A DNA stretch of 64,000 bases from Streptomyces sp. NA02950 (GCF_013364155.1 NZ_CP054916.1:3654501-3718500), one strand, 5' to 3'. Positions 43,971 through 52,934 are shown, numbered from the stretch's first letter. The notes: generated by a model not told the origin, from the letters alone. A program made the numbers and translations.

Positions 43971-45647
43971 TTGATCCCGAAGATCATCCTCGGCAAGGGG
44001 CCCCACGCCACCCGCCGCACGATCGGCTACCTCTTCGGCAAGGGCCGGGCCAACGAGCACGTCGACCCGCACCTGGTGGCCTCCTGGAACGACTTCGCCC
44101 CCGACCCCGGCCGCAGCCCCCACCGCGACCCGAAAGTGGTGCAGGCCCAGCTCGCCGCTCAGCTCGACCAGCCCGTGACGATGCTGGGCGACAAGGCCCC
44201 CAAGTACACCGTGTGGCACTGCCCCGTCCGCGCCGCACCCGAAGACCCGATCCTCACCGACGCCCAGTGGGCCGACATCGCCCGCCGGATCGTGGCCGCC
44301 GCCGGCATCGCCCCCGAAGGCGACGCCGAAGCGTGTCGCTGGGTGGCCGTCCGCCACGCCGACGACCACATCCACATCGCCGCCACCCTCGTCCGCCAGG
44401 ACGGCCGGCGCCCCCAGCGCGACTACGACCAGCGTGCCGTTCAGCGCGAAGCCCGCCAGATCGAAGTCGACTACCGGCTGAGGCGGTTGAAGCCGGGCGA
44501 CGGCACCGCCGCCAAGCGCCCCACCAGCAAGGAGCACTTCAAGGCCAAGCGCCTGGGTCAGGAAGCGGCAACCCGCGATGTACTGCGCCTGCGGGTCCGC
44601 CGTGCCGTCGCCGCAGCAACGGACGAGGCCGAGTTCTTCGCCCTGCTGGAGGCCACTGGCGTGACCGTGCGCCTCAAGCGCGGCCCCTCCGGCGACGCGC
44701 TCGGCTGCAACTTCGCCCTGCCCGGTGACATCAACGACAAGGGCGAGCCCGTGTTCTACGCCGGTTCCACCCTCGCCGGCGACCTCTCCCTGCCCAAGAT
44801 CCGCCAACGCCTCACCACCACGACCCCCGAACCGAAGGCCGTCCGGCCGGGCAACCCCTGGCACCAGGCCACCGCCGCCACCGAACGCATCCCCCACCAC
44901 CTCACCCACGGCGACGACCCGACGTCTCAGGGCCAGCTGGCCGCGCTCGGCGCAGCATTCGATCTGCTCCCGCTCACCGCCCCCGCCACGGTGCGGGCCG
45001 AACTCGAACGCGCCGCCGTCGCCTTCGAGCGCGCCACCCGCTCCCGCATCGCTGCCGACGACGCCAGTGCCTGCGCCCTGCGCCGCAGTGTCCAGGCGAT
45101 CTGGAAGGACCCCGCGCGACATGGAGACGGCGCTGGCCTGGCGATGCTGCTGGACGTCGCGCTCACCGCGGTCGCCTACGCGATGCACTGGCACCGCACC
45201 CGTCGACACACCCAACAGCAGGCGGCCGCCGAGCAGACCCTCATCCACCTGCAGGCCGCGTACGTGCAGATCGCCGGACCGGTACTGGCTGGCCTCGCCA
45301 GCCGGGCACCCAGCCCGCAGACCAAACGCCGCTACGCCCAGCACGTGCAGCAGGCGGTCCCCGAGCACGCCGAAGGCATCCTGACCGACCCCGCCTGGGA
45401 CGCCCTTGCCACCGTGCTCGCCGAGGCGGAAGCAGCCGGGCACAACGCGGCCATGGTCCTCGACCGCGCGGTCAGCCAGCGCACCCTGGACGATGCCCAC
45501 AGACCCGCCCGCGCCCTTACTTGGCGCGTCCGCCGCCTCGGCGAACGCCACGCGCCGGGACCGAGAGCGCAGGCAGCAAATACCCGCCATGTGCCAGAGC
45601 ACCCAGCCGTACCGCCTGCGCAGGAGCATCAAACTCGGCGGCGTTGA
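43971..45647 (+). CDS. relaxase/mobilization nuclease
   Basis: 558 residues. RWVAVRHADDHIHIAATLVRQDG is the HxDxHxH histidine cluster that binds metal in MOB relaxases; the N-terminal LGKGPHATRRTIGYLFGKGRANEHVDPHLVASW contains candidate catalytic tyrosines (Tyr20 region). The C-terminal half is helical. TTG 43971 is 4 bases after the mobC stop. It should nick oriT and pilot single-stranded DNA to a coupling protein, which this element lacks. Its stop abuts the convergent methyltransferase stop with no spacer. Confidence 0.88.
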   Translation: MIPKIILGKGPHATRRTIGYLFGKGRANEHVDPHLVASWNDFAPDPGRSPHRDPKVVQAQLAAQLDQPVTMLGDKAPKYTVWHCPVRAAPEDPILTDAQWADIARRIVAAAGIAPEGDAEACRWVAVRHADDHIHIAATLVRQDGRRPQRDYDQRAVQREARQIEVDYRLRRLKPGDGTAAKRPTSKEHFKAKRLGQEAATRDVLRLRVRRAVAAATDEAEFFALLEATGVTVRLKRGPSGDALGCNFALPGDINDKGEPVFYAGSTLAGDLSLPKIRQRLTTTTPEPKAVRPGNPWHQATAATERIPHHLTHGDDPTSQGQLAALGAAFDLLPLTAPATVRAELERAAVAFERATRSRIAADDASACALRRSVQAIWKDPARHGDGAGLAMLLDVALTAVAYAMHWHRTRRHTQQQAAAEQTLIHLQAAYVQIAGPVLAGLASRAPSPQTKRRYAQHVQQAVPEHAEGILTDPAWDALATVLAEAEAAGHNAAMVLDRAVSQRTLDDAHRPARALTWRVRRLGERHAPGPRAQAANTRHVPEHPAVPPAQEHQTRRR

Positions 45648-46838
45648 TCACGAGGGGGGAAGCAGCCATTGAGGGCCGTTCGGGTTCCCGAGCCATACCA
45701 CCTGCGCATCGCGGGATGCCGTCACCCCGAACGCGGCAGTGCTCGGTGAGCCGTACTCCTCCCAGGTGGCCACCGCCGACTCGACCGCGTCCCAGAGGCG
45801 GCGCGGACCGCCCTGGCGGACCTCCCAGCCGTTGTCCGTGGGAGTGAGGACGGCGAACGATTCAGTGCCGCTGTCCAGCACGAACGTGCTCACCGGCCCG
45901 GCGTCGACCGACATGGAGAAGAAGCGGGCATCTGGCGCCGCGAGCTGTGCCATGAAGCCGGGCCCCGAACTGGTGAGGACTTCCGGCCCGTACGTGACCT
46001 TCCGCTTCGTGCCATCGTCGGGCCCCGGCACCATGCCGAGGCTCACCGGCGCATCCTGCTGGCGGGCGATCATGAAGCTCGGGTCGCCCTCGCTGAACCA
46101 GCCGCTCGCGCTGTCGCCGGTGACGATGAGCTTGACCAGGCCGAGGGAGCGCATCCAGCCGCGCAGAGTGGTGAGGATGACGCCGCCGGGCGGCACTTGC
46201 TCCAGCCAGGCAGGGGGGATGTTGCGGAAACCGCACGTGGCAATCAACCGGTCGTAGGGGGCTCCGTCGAGGTGGCCGACGCGGCCGTCGCCCACCACCA
46301 GGTCAGGGGTATAGCCGGACCTCGCGAGAGCCTCGCGGGCTCGCCGAGCCACACCTTCGTCCGTCTCGATCGAGGTCACGGCCTCACTGCCAAGCCGGTG
46401 GCACATCAGTCCAGTCGAGTAGCCGGTGCCTGTCCCGATTTCCAGTACGTTCATGCCGTCCTGCACATCCAGGTCTTCGAGCATCCGGACCACGAGGCTC
46501 GGCAACGTCGACGACGAGGTCGGGACCGCGTTGCTGATCGGCTTCGGATCGGCCCAGTCGATGTCCCGGCCGTCGAACTGGGTCATCCAGGTCTCGTCGG
46601 AGTAGACGAGTCGGAGCCACTCTTCCTGGCCGGCGTTCGTCTCGGTGACCGGCTCCCAGGTGGTGACACCAAGGCCGTCGCTCTCCCGGTAGAAGCGCGG
46701 AATGAACACGTGGCGGGGCACTGCCTCAACGGCAGCCCGCCACTGAGGTGACCGCAGCCAGCCGTCCTTCTCCAGTCCGGCGGCCAGCTGCCGTCGGAGG
46801 TCGGCTGCCGTTGTCTCGGCATCAGGCTCACCGGCCAC
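45648..46838 (-). CDS. graspetide-associated PIMT-like methyltransferase
   Basis: 396 residues. LEIGTGTGYSTGLMCHRLG is the SAM-binding motif of the protein-L-isoaspartate O-methyltransferase family, with the typical N-terminal helix (AAVEAVPRHVFIPRFYR). The C-terminal 180 residues are the extension found in ATP-grasp peptide maturase-system methyltransferases. Such enzymes methylate an Asp in the ring of a graspetide, which then closes to aspartimide, as in fuscimiditide. Its ATG overlaps the ATP-grasp gene stop by 11 bases. The substrate here is inferred to be the product of the precursor gene at 47796-48098. Confidence 0.85.
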   Translation of the reverse strand: MAGEPDAETTAADLRRQLAAGLEKDGWLRSPQWRAAVEAVPRHVFIPRFYRESDGLGVTTWEPVTETNAGQEEWLRLVYSDETWMTQFDGRDIDWADPKPISNAVPTSSSTLPSLVVRMLEDLDVQDGMNVLEIGTGTGYSTGLMCHRLGSEAVTSIETDEGVARRAREALARSGYTPDLVVGDGRVGHLDGAPYDRLIATCGFRNIPPAWLEQVPPGGVILTTLRGWMRSLGLVKLIVTGDSASGWFSEGDPSFMIARQQDAPVSLGMVPGPDDGTKRKVTYGPEVLTSSGPGFMAQLAAPDARFFSMSVDAGPVSTFVLDSGTESFAVLTPTDNGWEVRQGGPRRLWDAVESAVATWEEYGSPSTAAFGVTASRDAQVVWLGNPNGPQWLLPPS

Positions 46839-47790
46839 GGAGTCCTCCTTCCAGAAGATCGGCGAGTGCCGCGGTCATGGGCAGCCCGGTCGGCGGCTCC
46901 ATCCATGCCCACTGCCCCGAAGGATTGCACTCGATGAAGACCCACTCGCCGGAGTCGGTCAAGGCGAAGTCGAATGCCCCGAAGACAAGCCCGAAGTGCT
47001 TCAGGTAGGCACGCATGGCATGTTCCACCTCAGACGGCGCGGTGACGGGCGTGTAAGTGTGGGTGCCGTAGTCGGTGCGCCAGTCGAGGAGGCCGGAGTC
47101 GATTCGCACCGCGAAGATCTGCTCGCCGATGACCGTCACCCGGACGTCCGCGACCTTGTCCACACGCTTCTGGAACAGGTGCATGGTGCCGGCCACCGCG
47201 TCGTCGATCTCGTCGGTGGTCACTTCGGTTACGGGCACAGTCTGGGCCTTGCCGTCGACCAGGTAGAGCGGAACCGAGATGGGTTTGAAGATGGCCGGGC
47301 CGTGATCCTCGATGAACGCCCGCGCGTCGTCAGGCACATTGGTGATCAGCGTGGGCGGCAGGGTGAAGCCGGTCGCCGCCGCGGTCGCGAGCCCGGCCGG
47401 TTTGTACTCGGCGTCACCGATGCGGTTGGGGTGATTTACGTACAGGCAGCCAGGCAGGGAAGTGAGGATGCCACCCAGCCCGTAGCGGGCGTGCGCGATG
47501 GCGAACCGCTCTTCCTGCCTGTCGAGGTGGGGGAAGGCGAACCCAGAGGGGCGCCGGTAGTACATGGACCTCACGGCGCCCAGGTCGGCTCGCCGGCTCG
47601 GGGTCTGCACGCTTCCTCGCCACCTGTCGGTGTCGCCGATGGAGGCGGAACACGACAGGGTGGCTGGGAAGTCACCGGAGTCGAACCGCACGACCGGGAC
47701 ACCCCGGTCGTGCAGCTCGGTGATCACGATGTCCGCGGTCGGGTCGTCGAGGTTCGTGACGACCAGGACTGGACGATCGTCGTTCGTCAC
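46828..47790 (-). CDS. tgmB: ATP-grasp ribosomal peptide maturase (graspetide synthetase)
   Basis: 320 residues. PVLVVTNLDDPTADIVITELHDRGVPVVRFDSGDFP is the preATP-grasp domain, MYYRRPSGF the substrate-strand motif, PAIFKPISVPLYLVDG the ATP-lysine loop, and GEWVFIECNPSGQWAWME the metal-binding ExNPSGQW end. It forms ester or amide cross-links between Asp/Glu and Thr/Ser/Lys side chains of the precursor. GTG 47790 is favoured; GTG 47799 would overlap the precursor stop as GTGA. It is the second gene of the cluster. Confidence 0.9.
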   Translation of the reverse strand: MTNDDRPVLVVTNLDDPTADIVITELHDRGVPVVRFDSGDFPATLSCSASIGDTDRWRGSVQTPSRRADLGAVRSMYYRRPSGFAFPHLDRQEERFAIAHARYGLGGILTSLPGCLYVNHPNRIGDAEYKPAGLATAAATGFTLPPTLITNVPDDARAFIEDHGPAIFKPISVPLYLVDGKAQTVPVTEVTTDEIDDAVAGTMHLFQKRVDKVADVRVTVIGEQIFAVRIDSGLLDWRTDYGTHTYTPVTAPSEVEHAMRAYLKHFGLVFGAFDFALTDSGEWVFIECNPSGQWAWMEPPTGLPMTAALADLLEGGLRGR

Positions 47791-47795
47791 TGGAG

Positions 47796-48098
47796 TCACT
47801 GGTCGGTGTCGTTCCCCGTGTCGCTGTCCGGGGAGTCGCTGTTGCGGTCGCCCTGGCCCGTGGTGCCGGTGGACGGATTGGTACCGGACGATGTGCCGTG
47901 CCCCGGAGACATGGTGGGCGCTCCGGACACGTCCAGGTACCGGGCGGTCTGCGTCGCCGGGTCCAGTTCCACCGTCACGTAGTCCGGCGCCGCTACGAGC
48001 GGGTATGGGGCGATGCGGCGCAGGCCCCAAGGAGCGGCGGTCAGGTGTCCCTGTGGCAGCGGGCTGCCGGTGGGGAATCGGTCCATGTAGTTGAACAC
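47796..48098 (-). CDS. tgmA: ATP-grasp-modified RiPP precursor (TgmA type)
   Basis: 100 residues. The leader contains the conserved APWGLRRIAPYPLV (about 22-35) and VTVELDPATQTARYLDVSGAP, the recognition block of TIGR04186-type precursors. The C-terminal core, SSGTNPSTGTTGQGD then RNSDSPDSDTGNDTDQ, alternates Thr/Ser donors with Asp acceptors for ester links. GTG 48098 is preceded by AAAGGAAG. It is the first gene of the cluster, so stoichiometric precursor can be made ahead of the enzymes. Confidence 0.9.
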   Translation of the reverse strand: MFNYMDRFPTGSPLPQGHLTAAPWGLRRIAPYPLVAAPDYVTVELDPATQTARYLDVSGAPTMSPGHGTSSGTNPSTGTTGQGDRNSDSPDSDTGNDTDQ

Positions 48099-48116
48099 GG
48101 TCTTCCTTTCTCCGGG

Positions 48117-48131
48117 AAAGTTCTGAACTTT
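48117..48131. promoter_or_regulatory. 7-1-7 perfect palindrome upstream of tgmA
   Basis: AAAGTTC T GAACTTT lies 19 bases upstream of the tgmA start and is AT-rich in a GC-rich setting. It is a candidate operator for the graspetide operon, perhaps for the XRE-TPR protein encoded at 49244. Confidence 0.5.
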
Positions 48132-48217
48132 GGCCTGCCTTGTTCGTCCGCCCAGCGCCTCGGACATCGAGTCGCCAAGCGGAAGTCGTGGAGCGCCGGT
48201 CGCCCCTTGGAACCGGG

Positions 48218-48583
48218 TCAGCCCGGCGCGAGAGCTTCCCGGCGCAGTGCCTCAAGCACGCGCGCAAGGAGCACTACCTCCGGTTCCATGGACTCGACCG
48301 CGACTCGGCCGTCCTCATGCCACCGGTGGAGACGCCGCTTGTACTCGATCTCCGCCCCCGTGGCTTCGGCTCGGATTTCCCCAAGTGCATGGGCCGACTC
48401 CATGTGCAGCCTGAAGAGATCCACTGGGGTGATGCGCAAGGGCTCGGCGAATATCGCGGTGCCGGGGTCACTTGTCGAGCGGAGTGGGCCGAGGATGATG
48501 AGCTCCACGCACGCTTCCGCGCTGGGATCGTCCACCAGCTCGTCAGCAGGCATCAGCCGTAACAGCACGCGAGGTCTCAGCAC
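48218..48583 (-). CDS. hypothetical protein coupled to ATPase gene
   Basis: 121 residues from GTG 48583, which overlaps the stop of the upstream gene by 7 bases (GTGCTGA). DPSAEACVELIILGPLRSTS then DPGTAIFAEPLRITPVDLFR then LHMESAHALGEIRAEATGAE is a mixed fold with a helical C-terminus; I do not recognise a named domain. It ends 119 bases before tgmA and often accompanies regulators of this kind in Streptomyces. Confidence 0.6.
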   Translation of the reverse strand: MLRPRVLLRLMPADELVDDPSAEACVELIILGPLRSTSDPGTAIFAEPLRITPVDLFRLHMESAHALGEIRAEATGAEIEYKRRLHRWHEDGRVAVESMEPEVVLLARVLEALRREALAPG

Positions 48584-48993
48584 TTGGCCGGCACTTCCAG
48601 CTCGGCCCACACGACCTTGCCCCAGCGCTTCCGGTCGTATCCCCATCTCCAGCTAAGGGCCTCGACCAGGAGCAGGCCACGCCCCTCCTCGGCATCGTCG
48701 TCGGGGCTGCCCAGCTCGGGGCCTTCCCTGCAGGTGTCGGCGACGCCGATACGCACCACGCCCTGGCTGGGACGCGTGACCAGGACACGAACGTTCCGGC
48801 ACCGGGTGTGGTCGATTGCGTTGTTGACCAGCTCAGCCACGATCTGCACCCCGGCCTCAGCCAACTCGCCTATGCCCCAGGTGCTCAGTGCGGCGGAGAC
48901 GAGCATGCGGGCCCGGCGAGCGGATTCCGGCTCGCACGGCATCGTCTCGGTGTAACCGGGGGTGCCGGTCGCAGTAGGTCGGGCTGCGGTCAT
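48577..48993 (-). CDS. HATPase_c anti-sigma-factor-like ATP-binding protein
   Basis: 138 residues. ARRARMLVSAALSTWGIGELAEAGVQIVAELVNNAIDHTRCRNVRVLVTR is the N box (ELVNNAIDH) of serine-kinase-type anti-sigma factors; GVADTCREGPELG and EEGRGLLLVEALSWRWGYDRKRWGKVVWAEL are the G1 and G2 boxes. Streptomyces carries many such RsbW/SpoIIAB-like proteins. ATG 48993 is the probable start. It is divergent from the XRE-TPR gene and may regulate the graspetide cluster; that is inference. Confidence 0.85.
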   Translation of the reverse strand: MTAARPTATGTPGYTETMPCEPESARRARMLVSAALSTWGIGELAEAGVQIVAELVNNAIDHTRCRNVRVLVTRPSQGVVRIGVADTCREGPELGSPDDDAEEGRGLLLVEALSWRWGYDRKRWGKVVWAELEVPAKC

Positions 48994-49243
48994 GGTCACA
49001 GGAACATCCCTCCGGGGGTGGACGCCCGCCCCCGCGACGGGGTGGCGCAGGGGCGGGCTCTCCTCCATGCCGTCGAGGAAAGGGGAATCAGGACCTCGAC
49101 GGGCTGCTACCGAGTCAACGGCCTGTGGCCCGTGAGGAACAGGAAAAGTCGTGCCCGCGCTGGCCGCCCCGACCCGGAAGACTTTGCGTTCCCGTGACCT
49201 GGGGTCTGGATCAGTCGGTGACCGCCGGTCTACGGTCAGTGGC

Positions 49244-50497
49244 ATGGGAGCGAACGCCATCCTCAAGAGCCGGATGGATGAACTCGAACTCACCCAGGAC
49301 GAATTGGCTGGTCGGATGAACACTGCGCTGGCAGAGATCACCGGCAGACCCGGCGACGTCTCCGCTCGCACCGTCCGCAACCTGCTCAACGGAACGTCCC
49401 GCCGCCCCATCGGCCGTACATGCGCGGCGCTGGAGCGGGTGTTCGGCTGCCCCGTCGAGGACTTAGGGTTCAGCGCACCACGCACCATGCACCACCCGCA
49501 GGAGGACCCTGTGCGGCGTCGCACCTTCATCGCCTCGGCCACCGGGACCGCAGCCGCCGCGGCTCCCCTGATCGCCCAGCGCCGCACGGTCGGCATGTCA
49601 GATGTGGCTCGGGCCGCCGCCGGGATGAACGCGCTCGTAGAAGCCGACGACCGCCAGGGTGGACACGTGGAGTTGGAGAAGGCGGCGAGGAAGGGCCGTG
49701 ACGGCGTACTGGAGTTGCAGCAGCGCAACGCCGGTGAACGCGTCCGCCGAGCCCTGTATGCGCTGGCCGCCGAGTACTCCACCATCGCGGCCTGGTCCTG
49801 CATCGACGCCCGCAACCTCGATCAGGCGCAACGGCACCTGAACGAATCCGCGACGTACGCCGGCCTCTCCCAGGACGGCCCCACCGAAATGCGAGTGTGG
49901 GTCAACCTCTCCATGCTCGCCTACCAGCGCCAGAACTGGCCGGAAGCGCTCGCGGCAGCGCAGGCCGCACAAGCCTCTCCGGCCGCACGACGTGACCCGT
50001 TCTTCGACTCCCTGGGTCGCGTCCGCGCCGCACTCGCCTACGCGGCCCTCGGCGATGGCCGCATCGCTGGGCGATCCCTCGGATCGGCCCAGGACGCCTT
50101 CACCAAGACTCCGGAACGCGAGCGCCCACGCTGGACAGCCTTCTACGGCCAGGCCGAACTCGATCATCTCGCCGCCATCGTCCACTACAACAGCGGACAC
50201 CACACCCACGCCGAAGCAATGGCACACCGGGCCCTGGCCAAGATCCCGGAGCCCTTCCGGCGCAACAGGGCGCTCGCAACGGCCCAGCTCGCCCTCGCGC
50301 AACTGCACCAGGGCGACGCCGAACAAGCCACAGTGACAGCCGCCGATGTCTTCACGATCATGGACGGCGATCCCATGCCCGGCCGTATGCGCACGCTCAT
50401 CGGCGACTTCCACCGGGGCCTGTTCGCCCTGTCCCCCTCAGCCTCCTACGCACGAGACTGGGCAGACCGCATGCGCACCGAATGGAGTCGAGCGTGA
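49244..50497 (+). CDS. XRE-TPR transcriptional regulator
   Basis: 417 residues. AILKSRMDELELTQDELAGRMNTALAEITGRPGDVSARTVRNLLNGTSRRPIGRTCAALERVFGCPVEDLGF is a helix-turn-helix. A twin-arginine-like stretch (RRRTFIASATGTAAAAAPLI) sits at the domain border, a common feature of this regulator type, and tetratricopeptide-like repeats fill the C-terminus. TACGGT at 49231-49236 is 7 bases before ATG 49244, fitting leaderless translation. It overlaps the GNAT gene by GTGA. Confidence 0.85.
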   Translation: MGANAILKSRMDELELTQDELAGRMNTALAEITGRPGDVSARTVRNLLNGTSRRPIGRTCAALERVFGCPVEDLGFSAPRTMHHPQEDPVRRRTFIASATGTAAAAAPLIAQRRTVGMSDVARAAAGMNALVEADDRQGGHVELEKAARKGRDGVLELQQRNAGERVRRALYALAAEYSTIAAWSCIDARNLDQAQRHLNESATYAGLSQDGPTEMRVWVNLSMLAYQRQNWPEALAAAQAAQASPAARRDPFFDSLGRVRAALAYAALGDGRIAGRSLGSAQDAFTKTPERERPRWTAFYGQAELDHLAAIVHYNSGHHTHAEAMAHRALAKIPEPFRRNRALATAQLALAQLHQGDAEQATVTAADVFTIMDGDPMPGRMRTLIGDFHRGLFALSPSASYARDWADRMRTEWSRA

Positions 50498-51012
50498 CCG
50501 ACCTACGTCACTTCCAGCACGGGAACCTCCCCGAGGGCTTCCGGCAGATGCTCATCGACGTACACGCCGACGCCTACGCCGACCAGATGGACGACCCCTT
50601 CCACCAGCGCTTCGCCTGGTTCGTCGACCACTGGACCAGCATGGAGGGCTTCTCCTGCGTCCTGGCTTACGACGGAGAGGAGCCCGCCGGCTTCGCCTAC
50701 GGCGCCCCGCTCACCCCCGGCCGGGAGTGGTGGCGCTCCACGGGCTACGAGCCGAACAACGGCTACACCTCCACCTATGCCGTGTCCGAGGTTATGGTGC
50801 GCCCTGGCTGGCGCAAGCAGGGCATCTCCGAGCGATTGCACGAGGCGCTCCTCAAGGAACGTACGGAAGACCTCGCCGTGCTCCTGGTCGACGTCACCCA
50901 CCCCAAGGTGCAGGAGCTCTATGAGTCGTGGGGGTACGCCAAAGTCGGCGAGCAGCAACCGTTCGCCGACTCACCGGTGTACGCAGTGATGGTCCAAGAC
51001 CTTCGAGACTGA
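50494..51012 (+). CDS. GNAT N-acetyltransferase
   Basis: 172 residues from GTG 50494. VSEVMVRPGWRKQGISERLHEALLKER holds the acetyl-CoA loop (RKQGIS), and VLLVDVTHPKVQELYESWGYAKVGEQQPFADSPVYAVMVQDL is the C-terminal strand pair. GTG 50494 overlaps the regulator's stop and has GGAG (50484-50487) at a good distance, so it is preferred to ATG 50482. The substrate is unknown. It could modify the graspetide or a small metabolite; coupling to the regulator suggests joint expression. Confidence 0.8.
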   Translation: MTDLRHFQHGNLPEGFRQMLIDVHADAYADQMDDPFHQRFAWFVDHWTSMEGFSCVLAYDGEEPAGFAYGAPLTPGREWWRSTGYEPNNGYTSTYAVSEVMVRPGWRKQGISERLHEALLKERTEDLAVLLVDVTHPKVQELYESWGYAKVGEQQPFADSPVYAVMVQDLRD

Positions 51013-51344
51013 ACCGCCATCAGAGAGCGGCGAGTCGGCCCACTCAAGGCACTCCAGGCCCAGCGTCACGCGACGTGCGGCTGCGTGATCACGGATACGC
51101 GTCTACCAAGCGGCTGCCTGCAGCAATCCACGGCGTGTCCTGAACCGACCATCCGTCTGTGGGAATGCGCACGGTGCCGACAGGAGCCCGCTCATCCAGT
51201 TCGCGTGCCTCTCGTACCGAGCGAGCATGTGACCACCGTGCTGCGCTACTGCAAGCGGATGGCGGTAAGAGGGGTAACCCGTCTACGCTACTTGTCCCCC
51301 CACCTGTCACGGTCCGTCCTACATACCCGACTGCGGTAGATGAG
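51013..51344. other. 332-base region without a supportable gene
   Basis: This separates the GNAT gene from the SLATT gene. A weak ribosome-like AGATGAGG and AT-rich CTACATACC (about 51319-51327) suggest a promoter for the downstream pair. No recognisable peptide or RNA is seen. Confidence 0.4.
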
Positions 51345-51872
51345 GTGCGCTTGTCTCTGATCCCTGACGGTCTCCCTGAGGCGCATCGATCCATCGCCCA
51401 AGAAGCCGACCGCATCCATGAGAGCGCCCTCTGGAGCGCACAAGGCCAATTCGAGCAAGCCAAGTTGTGGCGCCTCATCAACTTGATGCTCGGCGTTCCA
51501 GCTGCCGCCTTGGCTGCTGTGTCCGGCGGCACTGCGCTCGCTGGTGACGTTGGTATCTGGCCAGGTGTCCTGGCGCTTGCGGCGGCGGCCTTCAGTGCGA
51601 CCCTCACGACCGTCAACGCCTCACGGAGGATGACCCAGGCCCAGGCGTCGGCAAACGCCTACCTAGAACTGCAAACGGCAGCCCGCCAGTTCCTCACGAT
51701 TGACCTGGCCGACCTGACCCGCGAGGAATCGCGGGATGCCCTGCGCGGTCTGACCAACACGCGGGACGAGCTGAACAAGACCTCCGATCCGCCAGGACGC
51801 CTGGCCTTCAAGTTGGCCACTCGCAATATCGAGAGAGGCAGACAGACCTACGAAACCGATCAGGTGGTGTGA
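51345..51872 (+). CDS. SLATT-type two-helix membrane effector
   Basis: 175 residues from GTG 51345 (TTG 51351 is possible). The layout is an N-terminal amphipathic helix (HRSIAQEADRIHESALWSAQGQFEQAKLWR), two membrane helices (LINLMLGVPAAALAAVSGGTALAG and WPGVLALAAAAFSATLTTV) and a long C-terminal helix (AYLELQTAARQFLTIDLADLTREESRDALRGLTNTRDELNKTS). This is the SLATT (2TM) effector pattern of CBASS systems, proposed to permeabilise the membrane on second-messenger binding. It overlaps the CD-NTase gene by GTGA. Confidence 0.75.
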   Translation: MRLSLIPDGLPEAHRSIAQEADRIHESALWSAQGQFEQAKLWRLINLMLGVPAAALAAVSGGTALAGDVGIWPGVLALAAAAFSATLTTVNASRRMTQAQASANAYLELQTAARQFLTIDLADLTREESRDALRGLTNTRDELNKTSDPPGRLAFKLATRNIERGRQTYETDQVV

Positions 51873-52756
51873 GTATGGCGCTCACAGTGGCATCTGCCTT
51901 CAATCAGTTCGATGACGACATCAAGCCTCGTCAAGCAACCTGGGACAAGGTCTACGAACGGCGCGACGCCGTCGTGAAGGCCCTGCAGAGCGCCTTCCCC
52001 GCCACCAGCACCATTACGTACAAGTCAACAAAGATCATCGGCTCCTTGGGGCGCCGTACCGCGAGTCGTCCTGTCAGTGACATCGATTTGCTGACGCACC
52101 TGTATGTGGACCCTGACCTATGGAGTCGAAGTTACCGGGATAACTCAACCGACTTCCTCTATCGCGTGCGGCGCAGCCTGAATAACGCTTCCACGGTAAG
52201 GAAGATCGGCGCACGGGGTCAGGCAGTGCGACTCTTCTACACCGATGGCCTAGAGGTGGACGTGGCCGCTGTCGTGAAGTATGACAGCGGCGGATACGGC
52301 ATCCCAGATGGGTCAGGCAGGTGGCTCACCACCGATCCAGTGAAGCACGAGGACCACCTGAATGAAATCAACAACCGAGTAGATGGAGATATCAAGAAGA
52401 TCATCCGGTTCGCGAAACAGTGGAACAAGGCACACAGTAACTACTTCGGCTCCTTCCACCTCGAAGCCTTGGTCGCTCGCACCTTTGAATGGTCGCTCGG
52501 TACCGACTCACGCGACGCCTTGGAAGACTTCTTCCGATACAACAAGGGGAACTTGTCGGTACAAGATCCTGCCGGTTACAGCGGGGATCTATCGGACGGA
52601 ATGTCGTGGACAACTCGGTTTGCTGCCCAAACAGCGATGGAGCGCGCGTGGGAACGCGCTGTAGCAGCGAATCGAGCCGAGATAAATGGGGACCATAAGG
52701 AGGCGATGCGCCTGTGGCGCATCATCCTTGGCGACAAGTTCCCGACCTACGGGTGA
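51869..52756 (+). CDS. CD-NTase/SMODS-type nucleotidyltransferase
   Basis: 295 residues. KIIGSLGRRTASRPVSDIDLLTHL carries the GS...DID active-site motif, and GLEVDVAAVVKYDSGGYGIPDG the third Asp, giving the pol-beta/OAS catalytic triad. KHEDHLNEINNRVDGDIKKIIRFAKQWNKAH, then FHLEALVARTFEW, is the helical OAS1-like C-lobe. Such enzymes make cyclic oligonucleotides during phage infection. GTG 51869 or ATG 51875 can start it. With the upstream SLATT gene it forms a minimal type I CBASS-like operon. Confidence 0.8.
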   Translation: MSMALTVASAFNQFDDDIKPRQATWDKVYERRDAVVKALQSAFPATSTITYKSTKIIGSLGRRTASRPVSDIDLLTHLYVDPDLWSRSYRDNSTDFLYRVRRSLNNASTVRKIGARGQAVRLFYTDGLEVDVAAVVKYDSGGYGIPDGSGRWLTTDPVKHEDHLNEINNRVDGDIKKIIRFAKQWNKAHSNYFGSFHLEALVARTFEWSLGTDSRDALEDFFRYNKGNLSVQDPAGYSGDLSDGMSWTTRFAAQTAMERAWERAVAANRAEINGDHKEAMRLWRIILGDKFPTYG

Positions 52757-52934
52757 CCGTTGCATTAGTGGATCGAGCGGTCAACAGCGCCCGAACACCC
52801 GGCGAGTAATCCCACTTCAATGACGTCGCCACTACTCCAGTGGTAAACGGTGCGACTGGGGACTAACGAGCGGTGCTCTCGCCGGTTGACAGTAAAGGGC
52901 GTCAGCCCTGGGCGGCAACTGCAGCCTGGCTACC

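Noticed and set aside
48577..49815. Minus-strand frame extending the ATP-binding protein to 412 residues
   Set aside because: The extension lies under the XRE-TPR gene and has no homologous pattern; the ATPase starts at ATG 48993.
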